Below, one piece after another: positions 35,441-43,973 of a stretch of 64,000 nt of DNA (the first letter of the stretch is position 1; every line of letters begins with the position of its first letter). Source of the stretch: Pantoea sp. alder81 (GTDB lineage: Bacteria > Pseudomonadota > Gammaproteobacteria > Enterobacterales > Enterobacteriaceae); contig NZ_JAIUDA010000004.1 in NCBI RefSeq assembly GCF_020179835.1, positions 186,001 to 250,000 of the forward strand, given 5' to 3'. The notes under the pieces are model-generated. The model was not told where the DNA came from, did not search any database, and saw only the letters and a program-made list of their open reading frames with translations. The translations under genes and the position numbers were made by a program.

Positions 35441-35788
35441 TTACGGTTGGGTGGGCAGTTCACCGTAATGCACCGCCAGCCATACCGTGGGGCCCTGGAT
35501 GTCGGTCCAGTTAACGCGATGGCGGCAGCCCGCTGGAATATCCATAAAATCGCCGGGTAACAGTGTGCGCTCTTCGCTTTCACCTTCCAACTGTAATCCG
35601 GCCGATCCCTGTAAAATCATCACCCATTCACCTTGCGTCTGGCAGTACCAGAAATCCGGCGGACTGGCCTGTCCGGTTGAAACAATACGTTCAATCAGTA
35701 CATTGGGTTGTGACAGCAGTGCTTCGAAGGTTTCGGCGCTGCCGGTTTGCGCCGCTGACGGAAAATCACGCAACAGATTGGTGAACAT
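35441..35788 (-). CDS. Small cupin protein
   Basis: 115 residues with a single cupin barrel. DFWYCQTQGEWVMILQGSAGLQ is motif 1 and LPGDFMDIPAGCRHRVNW is motif 2. Motif 1 lacks the usual HxH pair while motif 2 keeps one His, so metal binding is doubtful. Similar proteins are annotated only as cupin-domain proteins. It stands alone between clcA and glsB. Confidence 0.78.
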   Translation of the reverse strand: MFTNLLRDFPSAAQTGSAETFEALLSQPNVLIERIVSTGQASPPDFWYCQTQGEWVMILQGSAGLQLEGESEERTLLPGDFMDIPAGCRHRVNWTDIQGPTVWLAVHYGELPTQP

Positions 35789-36055
35789 GATGTAAGCCCG
35801 ATGTTTTTGCTGGATTTATGCACTGTAACGCAGGCTCCACCCGGAAGGCTCACAGAATTTTACGTCGCCCGTTGACGAGTTAAGGGCAAATCACCATGAT
35901 CCTGGCCTTAAAGATCATGCTGTCTCTACTACCGCAATTCGATTGCCATACTCTTTATTGCGCAGCTGATAGCGGCTTCATGACTGCAGATGCGCGCTAT
36001 GAAACACGCCGCAAACGTATTTGAAACGGAATAACAAGAAAATTGGAGCCATCTG

Positions 36056-36979
36056 GTGTCAGAACTCACAAATGGATTGCTGGAAGAAATTGTCGCTGAA
36101 GTTCGGCCGTTAACGCGTCAGGGCAAAGTGGCGGATTACATTCCTGCGCTGGCCAGTGTCGACGCCGATCAACTCGGCATTGCGATTGTCACGCCGGATG
36201 GGCAGCACTTCCAGGCCGGTGATGCTTCCACACGTTTTTCCATTCAGTCGATCTCCAAAGTATTGTCGCTGACTGTCGCGCTGACGCTCTATGACGATGC
36301 TGAAATCTGGCAGCGCGTGGGCAAAGAGCCTTCCGGACAGGCGTTTAACTCGCTGGTTCAGCTGGAGCTGGAACAGGGTAAGCCGCGTAATCCCTTTATC
36401 AACGCCGGTGCGCTGGTGATGTGCGATTTGCTGGAAGGCCGCCTGACCGCACCACGTCAGCGCATGCTGGAGATTGTACGTCGTCTGGCACAGCAAAACG
36501 ATATTCACTATGACCGTGTGGTTGCGCGCTCTGAATACGAGCATTCCGCCCGCAATGCCGCGATTGCCTGGCTGATGAAATCATTTGGCAATTTTAACAA
36601 TGATGTCAGCAAAGTGATGGAAACCTATTTCCATTACTGCTCACTCTCGATGAGTTGTGAAGAGCTGGCGCGCACCTTCCTCTATCTCGCCAATCAAGGC
36701 CGCAGCCAGCACGATGAGTGGGCCGTGATTTCACCGCGTCAGGCGCGTCAGGTGAATGCGTTAATGATGACCAGCGGCATGTATGACGGTGCTGGCGAGT
36801 TCGCCTGGCGTGTGGGAATGCCCGCAAAGTCGGGCGTGGGCGGCGGCATTGTCGCGGTCATTCCGGGGGAGATGTGTATCGCGGTGTGGTCGCCCGCATT
36901 GGATCACTCCGGCAACTCTCTGGCGGGCACCGCGCTGCTGGAGAAACTTACCGAGCGACTGGGTCGCTCGATTTTTTAA
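36056..36979 (+). CDS. glsB: Glutaminase (GlsB/YneH type)
   Basis: 307 residues. This serine-dependent beta-lactamase-fold glutaminase converts glutamine to glutamate and ammonia. The catalytic SxxK motif is FSIQSISKV (Ser65, Lys68), and [13 protein letters not shown] and the [12 protein letters not shown] region match the family. The start is a GTG at 36056 with GGAG seven bases upstream. Its last codons (GRSIF) are encoded by the transcription terminator itself. It is convergent with the hydroxyacid dehydrogenase, five bases apart. Confidence 0.92.
   Translation: MSELTNGLLEEIVAEVRPLTRQGKVADYIPALASVDADQLGIAIVTPDGQHFQAGDASTRFSIQSISKVLSLTVALTLYDDAEIWQRVGKEPSGQAFNSLVQLELEQGKPRNPFINAGALVMCDLLEGRLTAPRQRMLEIVRRLAQQNDIHYDRVVARSEYEHSARNAAIAWLMKSFGNFNNDVSKVMETYFHYCSLSMSCEELARTFLYLANQGRSQHDEWAVISPRQARQVNALMMTSGMYDGAGEFAWRVGMPAKSGVGGGIVAVIPGEMCIAVWSPALDHSGNSLAGTALLEKLTERLGRSIF
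36952..36977 (+). terminator. Intrinsic terminator embedded in the end of glsB
   Basis: CGAGCGAC, loop TGG, GTCGCTCG, then ATTTTTT. The perfect 8-bp stem and U-tract lie inside the glsB reading frame. The U-tract codes for the terminal Phe and supplies the T of the TAA stop. It is the best-formed terminator in the region. Confidence 0.85.
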
Positions 36980-36983
36980 ACGC

Positions 36984-37925
36984 TTAGCTCACCACATGCG
37001 ATGGATTGCCCTGAGCAAATCCGTTCAAATTGGTTTCGATGCCGCGCAACAGATTCGTCACTCCCTGCTGGCTGGCCCAGGCGATATGCGGGGTCAGCAG
37101 CAGGTTGGGGACATCCGCTTGCAACAGCGGGTGATCGGCTGCCGGTGGCTCACTGCTGAGCACATCCAGCGCCGCACCGGCAATCACTCCCTGCCGCAGC
37201 GCGTGCGCCAGTTCAGTTTCATTGATCAACCCTCCGCGTGCAGTGTTGATCAGCCAGGCTGACGGCTTCATCTGCGCCAGCGCCTGCAAATTGATCAGCT
37301 GCTGAGTTTCCGGTGTTAACGGACAATGTAAGGTCAACACATCGCTGCGTGCCAGCACCTCTTCGAACGGAACATAACCTGCGCGCGGTGCGGCGCTACC
37401 TTTGCGGTCCGCGTACAGGACTGTCATACCGAGCGCTTCTGCCATCGCCCCCACCGCGCTGCCGATGTCGCCTTTGCCGACAATCCCTAAGGTCGCACCA
37501 AAAATGTCCTGAATCGGCTGACGATGCACACAGAAATGCGACGATGCAGGCCAGGCCGCGCGCGTGCTGTTGGCGTAATCCACCAGATGGCGACGCAGGG
37601 CGAATAATGCGGCAATCACACCTTCGGAGACGCTGCGCGTGGAGTAGCCGGGCACATTGCTGACCACGATGCCGCGTTCACGGCAAGCGTCTAAATCGAT
37701 ACAGTCATAGCCCGTTGCCGCAACACAGATGTAGCGCAGATCTGGCAACTGCTTCAGTGTTTCGGCACGCAGCGGCACCTTGTTGGTGATGGCAATCTGC
37801 GCACCCCGCAAAGCGGTGGCAATTTCGTGCTGCGCAGTTGTTCCGCGAAAGTCCCATACCGTGCACCATTCCGGGCGTATCGGCGGTTGCGGCAGCGTAT
37901 CACCATCCAGCATCACAATTTTCAT
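36984..37925 (-). CDS. D-isomer 2-hydroxyacid dehydrogenase
   Basis: 313 residues. The NAD-binding motif is GIVGKGDIGSAVGAMAEALGM with a following DR pair that favours NAD. The catalytic Arg (INTARGGLINE), Glu (DVLSSEPP) and His (LLTPHIAWAS) are intact. It resembles glycerate/hydroxypyruvate and other D-hydroxyacid dehydrogenases and is clearly a different paralogue from the one at 6935-7876. The ATG at 37925 follows GGAG at seven bases, giving the natural N-terminus MKIVMLDGDTLP. Confidence 0.86.
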   Translation of the reverse strand: MKIVMLDGDTLPQPPIRPEWCTVWDFRGTTAQHEIATALRGAQIAITNKVPLRAETLKQLPDLRYICVAATGYDCIDLDACRERGIVVSNVPGYSTRSVSEGVIAALFALRRHLVDYANSTRAAWPASSHFCVHRQPIQDIFGATLGIVGKGDIGSAVGAMAEALGMTVLYADRKGSAAPRAGYVPFEEVLARSDVLTLHCPLTPETQQLINLQALAQMKPSAWLINTARGGLINETELAHALRQGVIAGAALDVLSSEPPAADHPLLQADVPNLLLTPHIAWASQQGVTNLLRGIETNLNGFAQGNPSHVVS

Positions 37926-38111
37926 CAGATCTCCGTTTACATGTTTCCGTACTGTTCTCATCAGGTTGCATTAAGGTTAACAAATGCAGCGCGTAAAGTG
38001 ACTTTTTTCAAAAGGTGCGAATTTTTTCTTAATTAGCCTGAGTTTCTGTAACCCTTCTGCGGCAATGGCGTTACACTTCGGCCTCATTTGTTGAATCATT
38101 TCGTCGCCGCC

Positions 38112-38528
38112 ATGACCTTTTCACATCAACTTCGCCAACGCCTGACTGCCTGTATCGCCATCCTGGCGGTGCTGTTGCTGTTTGTCGCGCCGATCGTGTC
38201 GAAGACGTTGATGGAACGGCATAGCCGCATGACGGACATGCCCACGCAAGGCATGACATCTGAGATGTCGATGCATCATCACGAAATGATGATGGATATG
38301 GCGATGCCGGGCATGGACCATCATATGATGGAGGACGGTGAATTCGCCTGCGGCTACTGTGACCTGCTGGTCCACGTGCCGTTGATGATGTGGGTATTTG
38401 TTCCCTTCATCTGGCTGATGATGGTGATTTCTCGCGCCCCACCGCTGCCGCGTCTGCAGGCTCCGGTGATCCGACGATTCAGCCCGACAAACCGCCCGCG
38501 CGCGCCGCCTGCTGTTCTTTCCTGCTGA
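38112..38528 (+). CDS. DUF2946-family protein with Met/His-rich segment
   Basis: 138 residues. One N-terminal membrane segment (AILAVLLLFVAPIVSKTL) is followed by a stretch at about residues 36-76 very rich in Met and His (for example MSMHHHEMMMDMAMPGMDHH). A CGYC pair at 79-82 and a second hydrophobic segment (VHVPLMMWVFVPFIWLMM) follow. The arrangement matches DUF2946 proteins, which travel with copper-related and PepSY genes. Metal binding, probably copper(I), in the periplasm is inferred. It precedes the PepSY gene by 62 bases and is likely co-transcribed. Confidence 0.72.
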   Translation: MTFSHQLRQRLTACIAILAVLLLFVAPIVSKTLMERHSRMTDMPTQGMTSEMSMHHHEMMMDMAMPGMDHHMMEDGEFACGYCDLLVHVPLMMWVFVPFIWLMMVISRAPPLPRLQAPVIRRFSPTNRPRAPPAVLSC

Positions 38529-38590
38529 TAACATCATGAACGACGCACCTTATTGCGTCACGGCATTCTCTAACCGGAAGGAAGACGGCT

Positions 38591-40354
38591 TTGTCTGCTG
38601 CTCACTCTGCAGCACCGCGTGGTGCGGTGCTTAATCTACTTCGTCGCTTACATTTCTATATTGGTCTGTTTGTAGCGCCCTTTATCTTTGTGGCAGCGCT
38701 CAGCGGCACGCTCTATGTGCTGACGCCACAACTGGAAAACGTCATCTACTCCGATGCGTTAACGGTGCAACCTAACGGCCATGCCCAGCCGCTGTCTGCG
38801 CAAATCAGCGCGGCACGTGCCTACGCTGGTGAGAAACAGCACATTTACGCTGTGCGACCTGCGCCAGGCGCAACGGATACCACTCGCGTGCAATTCAGCG
38901 ATGCCTCATTGGGTGCTTCGCAGTCTCGCGCGGTGTTTATTGACCCTTACAGCCTGAAAGTGAAAGGCGACATGACGGTGTACGGCACCAGCGGCGTACT
39001 TCCGTTGCGAACCACGCTCGATTTGCTCCATAGCAGTCTGCTGTTAGGTGATTTCGGCCGCAACTACAGCGAGCTGGCGGCATCGTGGTTGTGGGTGGCC
39101 GCTTTGGGCGGCGTGGTGCTGTGGCTGGGCACGCGCCCGAAACGTAAGTTGAAAGCCGCGCGAACGGGGTTCGCCTTTAGCCGCCACTGGCATATCACGC
39201 TGGGCCTGACTTTGGTGCTGGGATTGGTGTTCTTCTCGGTCACCGGTTTAACCTGGTCGCAGTGGGCAGGTAATAATATTGACCGCTGGCGTACAGAGTT
39301 GAACTGGCTGACACCGCAGGTCAACACCTCACTCAGTGGTGATGCATCGGCAGCACCTGCCGATCCTCATGCTGACCATCACAGCATGCCGGGCATGTCT
39401 GATATGGATATGTCGGATATGGGCATGTCTAAAATGTCGATGTCATCGATGGCAAAACCGGTTGCGCAGCCCGTTAAACAGATGCCCAACAATCTGCCGG
39501 ACGGCGACTGGGATCGTGTACTCAACGCCGCCCGTCAGGATGGACTGAGCGCCAGTAAGCTGGAGTTACGTCAGCCAAAAAGCGCTGACAAAGCGTGGGC
39601 AGTGACCGAAATCGATCGCAGCTGGCCGACCCGCGTCGATGCGGTTTCCGTGAATCCGCAAAACTTCTCGGTTGTCGATCACGTCTATTTTGCCCAGTTC
39701 CCACTGGTGGCAAAACTGACGCGCTGGGGTGTGGATGCGCATATGGGCGTGCTGTTTGGCTTGCCTAACCAACTGCTGCTGGCGTTCTTTGGACTCGGTT
39801 TATGCAGCATGATTGTGCTGGGTTATCGCATGTGGTGGGCTCGTCGTCCACAGCAGGTGGAAGCCAGCCCGGCGAAAACCTTAACCGAAACCTGGCTCGC
39901 CATACCGCACTACAGTAAAGGCACCTGCCTGATGGTGGCGTTAGCGCTGGGTTATGCGCTGCCGGTGATGGGCGTGAGCCTGCTGGCGTTTCTGCTGATC
40001 GACATTCTGCGCTGGCGTAAACAGCAACGTGTTCCGATGACCGAAGCGGAGATTCTGGCGTCGCAGCAGTCACCGCTTGGCATTATTCGCGCACGCTTTA
40101 CGGTGAAGCGTAAAGAGATGCGCTATTTCCTGCGTGGCGTGTGCATTCTGGCGGTGATTGTCGTCTCAGTGATGAGCAATGCCATGATTGGTGGCGTGAT
40201 CGATCAGTACGGCATTCCCTTTAGCCACTGGTCATTGACGATGTACATCACGCAAGGGTTGATGATTGCCTTATACAGCTCGGTGTTCACCGCACTGATG
40301 TCGATTCCGTTGTGGTATTTCTTCCTGGGCGAGAGCGACCCACAAGGTAAATAA
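38591..40354 (+). CDS. PepSY-domain membrane protein with Met/His-rich loop
   Basis: 587 residues, about seven membrane segments, of the PepSY-associated TM (PiuB-like) family. After the first helix (FYIGLFVAPFIFVAALSGTLYVL) comes a periplasmic PepSY domain. A second periplasmic section holds a loop at about residues 255-290 rich in Met, His and Asp (HADHHSMPGMSDMDMSDMGM). The start is TTG at 38591 with GGAAG upstream. Relatives reduce or transport iron or copper at the membrane. The Met-rich loop echoes that of the preceding DUF2946 protein, so both probably handle the same metal. Confidence 0.82.
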   Translation: MSAAHSAAPRGAVLNLLRRLHFYIGLFVAPFIFVAALSGTLYVLTPQLENVIYSDALTVQPNGHAQPLSAQISAARAYAGEKQHIYAVRPAPGATDTTRVQFSDASLGASQSRAVFIDPYSLKVKGDMTVYGTSGVLPLRTTLDLLHSSLLLGDFGRNYSELAASWLWVAALGGVVLWLGTRPKRKLKAARTGFAFSRHWHITLGLTLVLGLVFFSVTGLTWSQWAGNNIDRWRTELNWLTPQVNTSLSGDASAAPADPHADHHSMPGMSDMDMSDMGMSKMSMSSMAKPVAQPVKQMPNNLPDGDWDRVLNAARQDGLSASKLELRQPKSADKAWAVTEIDRSWPTRVDAVSVNPQNFSVVDHVYFAQFPLVAKLTRWGVDAHMGVLFGLPNQLLLAFFGLGLCSMIVLGYRMWWARRPQQVEASPAKTLTETWLAIPHYSKGTCLMVALALGYALPVMGVSLLAFLLIDILRWRKQQRVPMTEAEILASQQSPLGIIRARFTVKRKEMRYFLRGVCILAVIVVSVMSNAMIGGVIDQYGIPFSHWSLTMYITQGLMIALYSSVFTALMSIPLWYFFLGESDPQGK

Positions 40355-40358
40355 AGCA

Positions 40359-40380
40359 AGGTGCGCAAGGATGCGCACCT
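40359..40380. terminator. Hairpin GGTGCGCA/TGCGCACC, copy 1
   Basis: AGGTGCGCA, loop AGGA, TGCGCACCT: a perfect 9-bp stem between the convergent PepSY gene and the first aldehyde reductase gene. Nearly the same hairpin occurs at 41553-41573 after the second reductase. It may terminate in both directions. Confidence 0.55.
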
Positions 40381-40397
40381 AATTTCGACTGCAAGAC

Positions 40398-41414
40398 TTA
40401 AAAGTCCGCTTTGAGCACCACGCGATAATGGGCTTTTCCCGCTCTCACATGTTCTAACGCGGCATTCACCTGCGACATCGGAAACTCCTCAACCTGCGGA
40501 GCGATATCGACGCGGGCGGCTAACTTGAGCAAGGTACGTAACTGAGCGGGAGACCCGGTTGAAGACCCCGTTAGCGCACGATCGCCGACAATCAAACTAA
40601 ACGCAGGCACTTCAAACGGCTTCATTACCGCGCCCACCGTGTGGAACTTGCCTTGCCGCGCCAGTGCCTGGTAGTAAGGTTTCCAGTCTAAATCCACGGC
40701 TACCGTGCTGATGATCAAATCAAACTGCCCTGTCAAAGCATTCAGCGCATCCACATCACGACTGTTAACCACCCGATTGGCGCCCATCGCCAGAATGGAG
40801 TCAGTTTTGCTGGCATTGGAGCTAAATGCCGTGACTTCCGCACCCATCGCACGCAGCAACTTAATCGCCATGTGCCCTAATCCACCGATACCAATCACGC
40901 CCACGCGACTGGTGGCGTTGATGTTATGCATCAATAACGGTTTGAAGACGGTAATACCACCGCACAGCAGCGGACCCGCAGAGGCCAGATCCAGCGTCTC
41001 GGGCAGCGGGATCACCCATTGCCAGTTGGCGCGCAGATGGCTGGCAAAACCGCCGCGGTTATTGATGGTGGAGACTTTGCCATTTTCGCAATTCACCTGA
41101 TCGCCTGCGATACAGACATCACAGTGATGGCAGCTTTTAGCCGTCCAGCCGATACCGACGCGTTGCCCGATGCTGAGCCCTTTATTGTGGGCCGCCTCTC
41201 CCAACGCCACCACGCGACCAATCACTTCATGCCCGGCAATCAACGGGTAGCGCGAACCGCCCCACTCGTTATCGATCATCGACAAATCGGAATGACACAC
41301 ACCGCAGTAATCGACTTCAACCTGCACGTCTTCCGCTGCCAGCGGGCCGGCATCATATTCATATGGCACTAACGCCTCACCCGCTTGCAGAGCGGCATAG
41401 CTGGAAATCTTCAT
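40398..41414 (-). CDS. ahr: Zinc-dependent aldehyde reductase, Ahr-like (copy 1)
   Basis: 338 residues of the medium-chain zinc alcohol dehydrogenase family, very close to E. coli Ahr (YjgB), an NADPH-dependent aldehyde reductase. The catalytic zinc ligands lie in [11 protein letters not shown] and AGHEVIG, and the structural zinc site is the four-Cys block [15 protein letters not shown]. The nucleotide motif is [14 protein letters not shown], with AFSSNASK suited to NADP. About 280 of 338 residues equal those of the neighbouring copy, with no gaps. It has its own promoter gap of about 200 bases. Confidence 0.9.
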   Translation of the reverse strand: MKISSYAALQAGEALVPYEYDAGPLAAEDVQVEVDYCGVCHSDLSMIDNEWGGSRYPLIAGHEVIGRVVALGEAAHNKGLSIGQRVGIGWTAKSCHHCDVCIAGDQVNCENGKVSTINNRGGFASHLRANWQWVIPLPETLDLASAGPLLCGGITVFKPLLMHNINATSRVGVIGIGGLGHMAIKLLRAMGAEVTAFSSNASKTDSILAMGANRVVNSRDVDALNALTGQFDLIISTVAVDLDWKPYYQALARQGKFHTVGAVMKPFEVPAFSLIVGDRALTGSSTGSPAQLRTLLKLAARVDIAPQVEEFPMSQVNAALEHVRAGKAHYRVVLKADF

Positions 41415-41552
41415 CGCTGTCCTCTGAGTTTTGCTCGATAGAGCACCAGAGTAGCAAAGTGATGTGCAATATAATGCTGAATAATCAGGTTATTAGTGAG
41501 GGTAATGCTGTTTGGAAGGATGATGCTGATTAAGAATGGAGGGTTAAAGAAT

Positions 41553-41604
41553 CGGTGCGCAGGATGCGCACCGCAGAATTTCAGGTCGGCATGGCTGCCG
41601 ACCT
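41553..41604. repeat. Two tandem hairpins (GGTGCGCA and GGTCGGCA types)
   Basis: CGGTGCGCA, GGA, TGCGCACCG (41553-41573) is followed ten bases later by AGGTCGGCA, TGGC, TGCCGACCT (41583-41604). Both are perfect 9-bp stems just beyond the stop of the second reductase. The first repeats the hairpin at 40359-40380. They could be REP-like intergenic repeats or terminators. Confidence 0.55.
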
Positions 41605-41614
41605 TGTCGCGATC

Positions 41615-42631
41615 TTAGAAATCCGCTTTCAGCACAACGCGGTAATTCGCTTTACCGGCGCGAACATGATCAAGCGCATCGTTGATTTTCGACATCGGGA
41701 ACGCTTCGACGGTGGGTGCGACATCAGTGCGCGAAGCCAGTTTCATCAGCGTACGCAATTGGCCCGGTGAACCGGTGGAAGAACCGGTAACCGCGCGGTC
41801 ACCCATGATCAGGCTGAAAGCCGGCACTTCAAACGGCTTCATCACCGCGCCCACTGTGTGGAATTTACCGTGCGGTGCCAGCGCCTGGAAGTACGGCTGC
41901 CAGTCGAGGTCTACTGCAACGGTGCTGATGATCAGATCAAACTGACCCGCCAGCGCATTCAGTTCCTGCGGATCGCGGCTGTTCACTACACGATCCGCAC
42001 CCATCGCCAGGATAGATTCAGTTTTGCTCGCGTTGGAACTGAACGCGGTCACTTCTGCACCCATGGCACGCAGCAGTTTGATCGCCATATGGCCAAGGCC
42101 GCCAATGCCAATCACGCCCACACGACTGGTGGCATTGATGTTGTGCATAAGCAGCGGTTTGAACACGGTGATACCACCGCACAGCAGTGGGCCGGCAGTG
42201 GTGATATCCATGGATTCTGGCAGTGGGATCACCCATTGCCAGTCAGCACGCAGATGGCTGGCGAAGCCACCTTTATTCATGATGGTAGGGACAGAACCGT
42301 TTTCGCAGTTGACCTGCTCGCCGTTGATGCAGGCATTACAGTGCTGGCAGCTTTTCGCTGTCCAACCAATGCCCACGCGCTGGCCAACTTTCAGCCCTTT
42401 GTTCTGTGCGGCATCACCCAACGTGCTGATGCGGCCAATCACTTCATGGCCAGCAATCACTGGAAACGAGGAGATGCCCCACTCGTTATCGATCATCGAC
42501 AGGTCAGAGTGGCAAACGCCACAATAATCGACCTCAACCTGTACCTCTTCAGCTGCCAGCGGACCGGCCTCATACTCAAAAGGCACCAGCGCTTCGCCTG
42601 CATTCATCGCGGCATAACTTTTGATTTTCAT
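41615..42631 (-). CDS. ahr: Zinc-dependent aldehyde reductase, Ahr-like (copy 2)
   Basis: 338 residues, the tandem paralogue of the gene at 40398-41414, sharing every zinc ligand ([27 protein letters not shown]) and an identical block of about 60 residues across the nucleotide-binding region (from [11 protein letters not shown] to FSSNASKT). At DNA level that block carries many silent differences, so the identity reflects selection, not recent copying. Copy 2 is a little nearer to E. coli Ahr as I recall it (for example [27 protein letters not shown]). It likely reduces toxic or fermentative aldehydes. Confidence 0.9.
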   Translation of the reverse strand: MKIKSYAAMNAGEALVPFEYEAGPLAAEEVQVEVDYCGVCHSDLSMIDNEWGISSFPVIAGHEVIGRISTLGDAAQNKGLKVGQRVGIGWTAKSCQHCNACINGEQVNCENGSVPTIMNKGGFASHLRADWQWVIPLPESMDITTAGPLLCGGITVFKPLLMHNINATSRVGVIGIGGLGHMAIKLLRAMGAEVTAFSSNASKTESILAMGADRVVNSRDPQELNALAGQFDLIISTVAVDLDWQPYFQALAPHGKFHTVGAVMKPFEVPAFSLIMGDRAVTGSSTGSPGQLRTLMKLASRTDVAPTVEAFPMSKINDALDHVRAGKANYRVVLKADF

Positions 42632-42741
42632 TACTGTCCTCTGTTTCAGCGTTTTCGACTCACTAGTCTAGCAGAGCGTACGCCAGGATTATGACGATAA
42701 ATCAAACGATTATCCGCAAACTGTCAGAAAAGCATTCAGGG

Positions 42742-43011
42742 TTAAAGCGGATCGTGATTGAGGGGGCTGCGAAAAGCATGGCGCGCCGCTTCAACCAACT
42801 GATTGGCTGTCACTGTAGGTGGCAATCGCGTTAGCACTTTACTGGCCTGCCAGTAGCACAGCACCATCGCTTCATCTGTTTCGTTTTCGGCCATTTCACG
42901 CAACCGTCTGCGCAGTGTTATCACATCCAACGTTTGCTGCTCATCCACCATCTCCGCGATGGTCTGGTTAATGACCTGATGGATGATTTTCCAGGATATT
43001 TCGGCAAACAC
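42742..43011 (-). CDS. Hypothetical protein
   Basis: 89 residues, not recognised. It is soluble and mostly helical in appearance (IIHQVINQTIAEMVDEQQTLDVITLRRRLREMAE), with no Cys pair, signal or membrane segment. The start is a GTG at 43011 with GAGG six bases upstream, which supports a real gene. It lies alone upstream of the reductase pair in the same direction, 110 bases away. The 287 bases up to the next gene hold nothing I can support. Confidence 0.6.
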   Translation of the reverse strand: MFAEISWKIIHQVINQTIAEMVDEQQTLDVITLRRRLREMAENETDEAMVLCYWQASKVLTRLPPTVTANQLVEAARHAFRSPLNHDPL

Positions 43012-43298
43012 ATTGAACCTCGTTGCTTATCTATTGGCTCCAGGCAAATGAATCAAACGTGCGGCGATGACCGCACAAAAAGAGAACAAAGCTGGCATAA
43101 CTATAGCCGTTTATTTTCTGAGCAACGGCGGGAGCAGCGGACATTCTTGTAGTTAACGGATCTATAATATGATTTTTATTTTGCGTGATGCTGACAACGT
43201 GAATGTCCTTGTAACAAAAAAGCATAAACCTGCGCTGGCTGTCGTCGCCGCGCTTTGCCAAAGTAGGGCAACGTTTAACCTCGCAACAGGGAATGAAT

Positions 43299-43859
43299 AT
43301 GAGTCAAACCACCGCTTTACACGCCGATCCATTGATCTGGGGACACGGCCCCAAAGTGTTTGAAGTGTTCCTGGAACCCACCTGCCCGTTTTCCGTCCGT
43401 GCGTTTAATAAACTGGATGCGCTGCTGGCGTTGGTCGGTGAAGATAAGATGACGCTGAAGATTCGGTTGCAATCCCAGCCGTGGCACATGTATTCCGGGC
43501 TGATCGTACGTTACATCCTCGCTGCATCCACTTTGCCAGAGGGCAAAGCCGCGGCGAAACGTGTGCTGCAGGCGGTCGCCGATCATCGTGAGGAGTTTGA
43601 GTTCACCGATCACAGTCATGGCCCCAATATGGACGCCACGCCGCACCAAATTCTTGATCGTTTGCAACAATATAGCGGTGTGGATGCCCATGCGCCGTTC
43701 CTGCGCGCCGAGCTGCAAAATGAAGTCAAATGGCACTGCAAGTATTCGCGCCAGAACGGTATTCACGTCTCGCCCACCTTTATCACCAACGGCCTGGTGC
43801 AGTTGGACATTGGCAGCGGTGATGAGATTGAGTCCTGGGCTCAGCGCATTCTCGCCTGA
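43299..43859 (+). CDS. Thioredoxin-fold DsbA/2-hydroxychromene-isomerase-like protein
   Basis: 186 residues. EVFLEPTCPFSVRAFNKL is the first strand and active-site helix of a thioredoxin fold, with CPFS where true disulfide oxidases have CxxC, so only one active Cys. VSPTFITNGLVQLDIG is the cis-Pro segment and final strand. No signal peptide is seen, so it is probably cytoplasmic, acting as a glutathione- or substrate-binding relative. The second ATG (43299) is six bases after CAGGGA and preferred to the ATG at 43293. Confidence 0.8.
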   Translation: MSQTTALHADPLIWGHGPKVFEVFLEPTCPFSVRAFNKLDALLALVGEDKMTLKIRLQSQPWHMYSGLIVRYILAASTLPEGKAAAKRVLQAVADHREEFEFTDHSHGPNMDATPHQILDRLQQYSGVDAHAPFLRAELQNEVKWHCKYSRQNGIHVSPTFITNGLVQLDIGSGDEIESWAQRILA

Positions 43860-43866
43860 TGCTGTC

Positions 43867-43884
43867 AGCCCGCTGCGGCGGGCT
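43867..43884 (+). terminator. Hairpin after the thioredoxin-fold gene
   Basis: AGCCCGC, loop TGCG, GCGGGCT: a perfect 7-bp GC-rich stem eight bases past the stop, with only a weak T-tract following. Confidence 0.5.
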
Positions 43885-43938
43885 ATCCCCATATTTCGCA
43901 ACAGATTTCAGCTTGCACTGATTGCACAATTTCCGATA

Positions 43939-43966
43939 ATCGTTATCTACCTAATTATATAGCGAG
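43939..43966 (+). promoter_or_regulatory. ModE-like molybdate regulator box
   Basis: ATCGTTATCTA, six bases, then TATATAGCGAG. This matches the E. coli ModE recognition pattern ATCGNTATATA-N6-TATATANCGAT, as I recall it, with one mismatch in each half. It ends eight bases before the binding-protein start, so bound ModE would repress the importer when molybdate is plentiful. Confidence 0.65.
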
Positions 43967-43973
43967 AAAGGGA

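Noticed and set aside
35896..36024. 42-codon frame upstream of glsB
   Set aside because: Only a weak AAGGG nine bases away and an uneven composition; not convincing without conservation data.
41858..42694. 278-codon plus-strand frame opposite the second aldehyde reductase
   Set aside because: A codon-bias shadow of a highly conserved enzyme; the reading is rich in His, Arg and Gln and has no recognisable domain.
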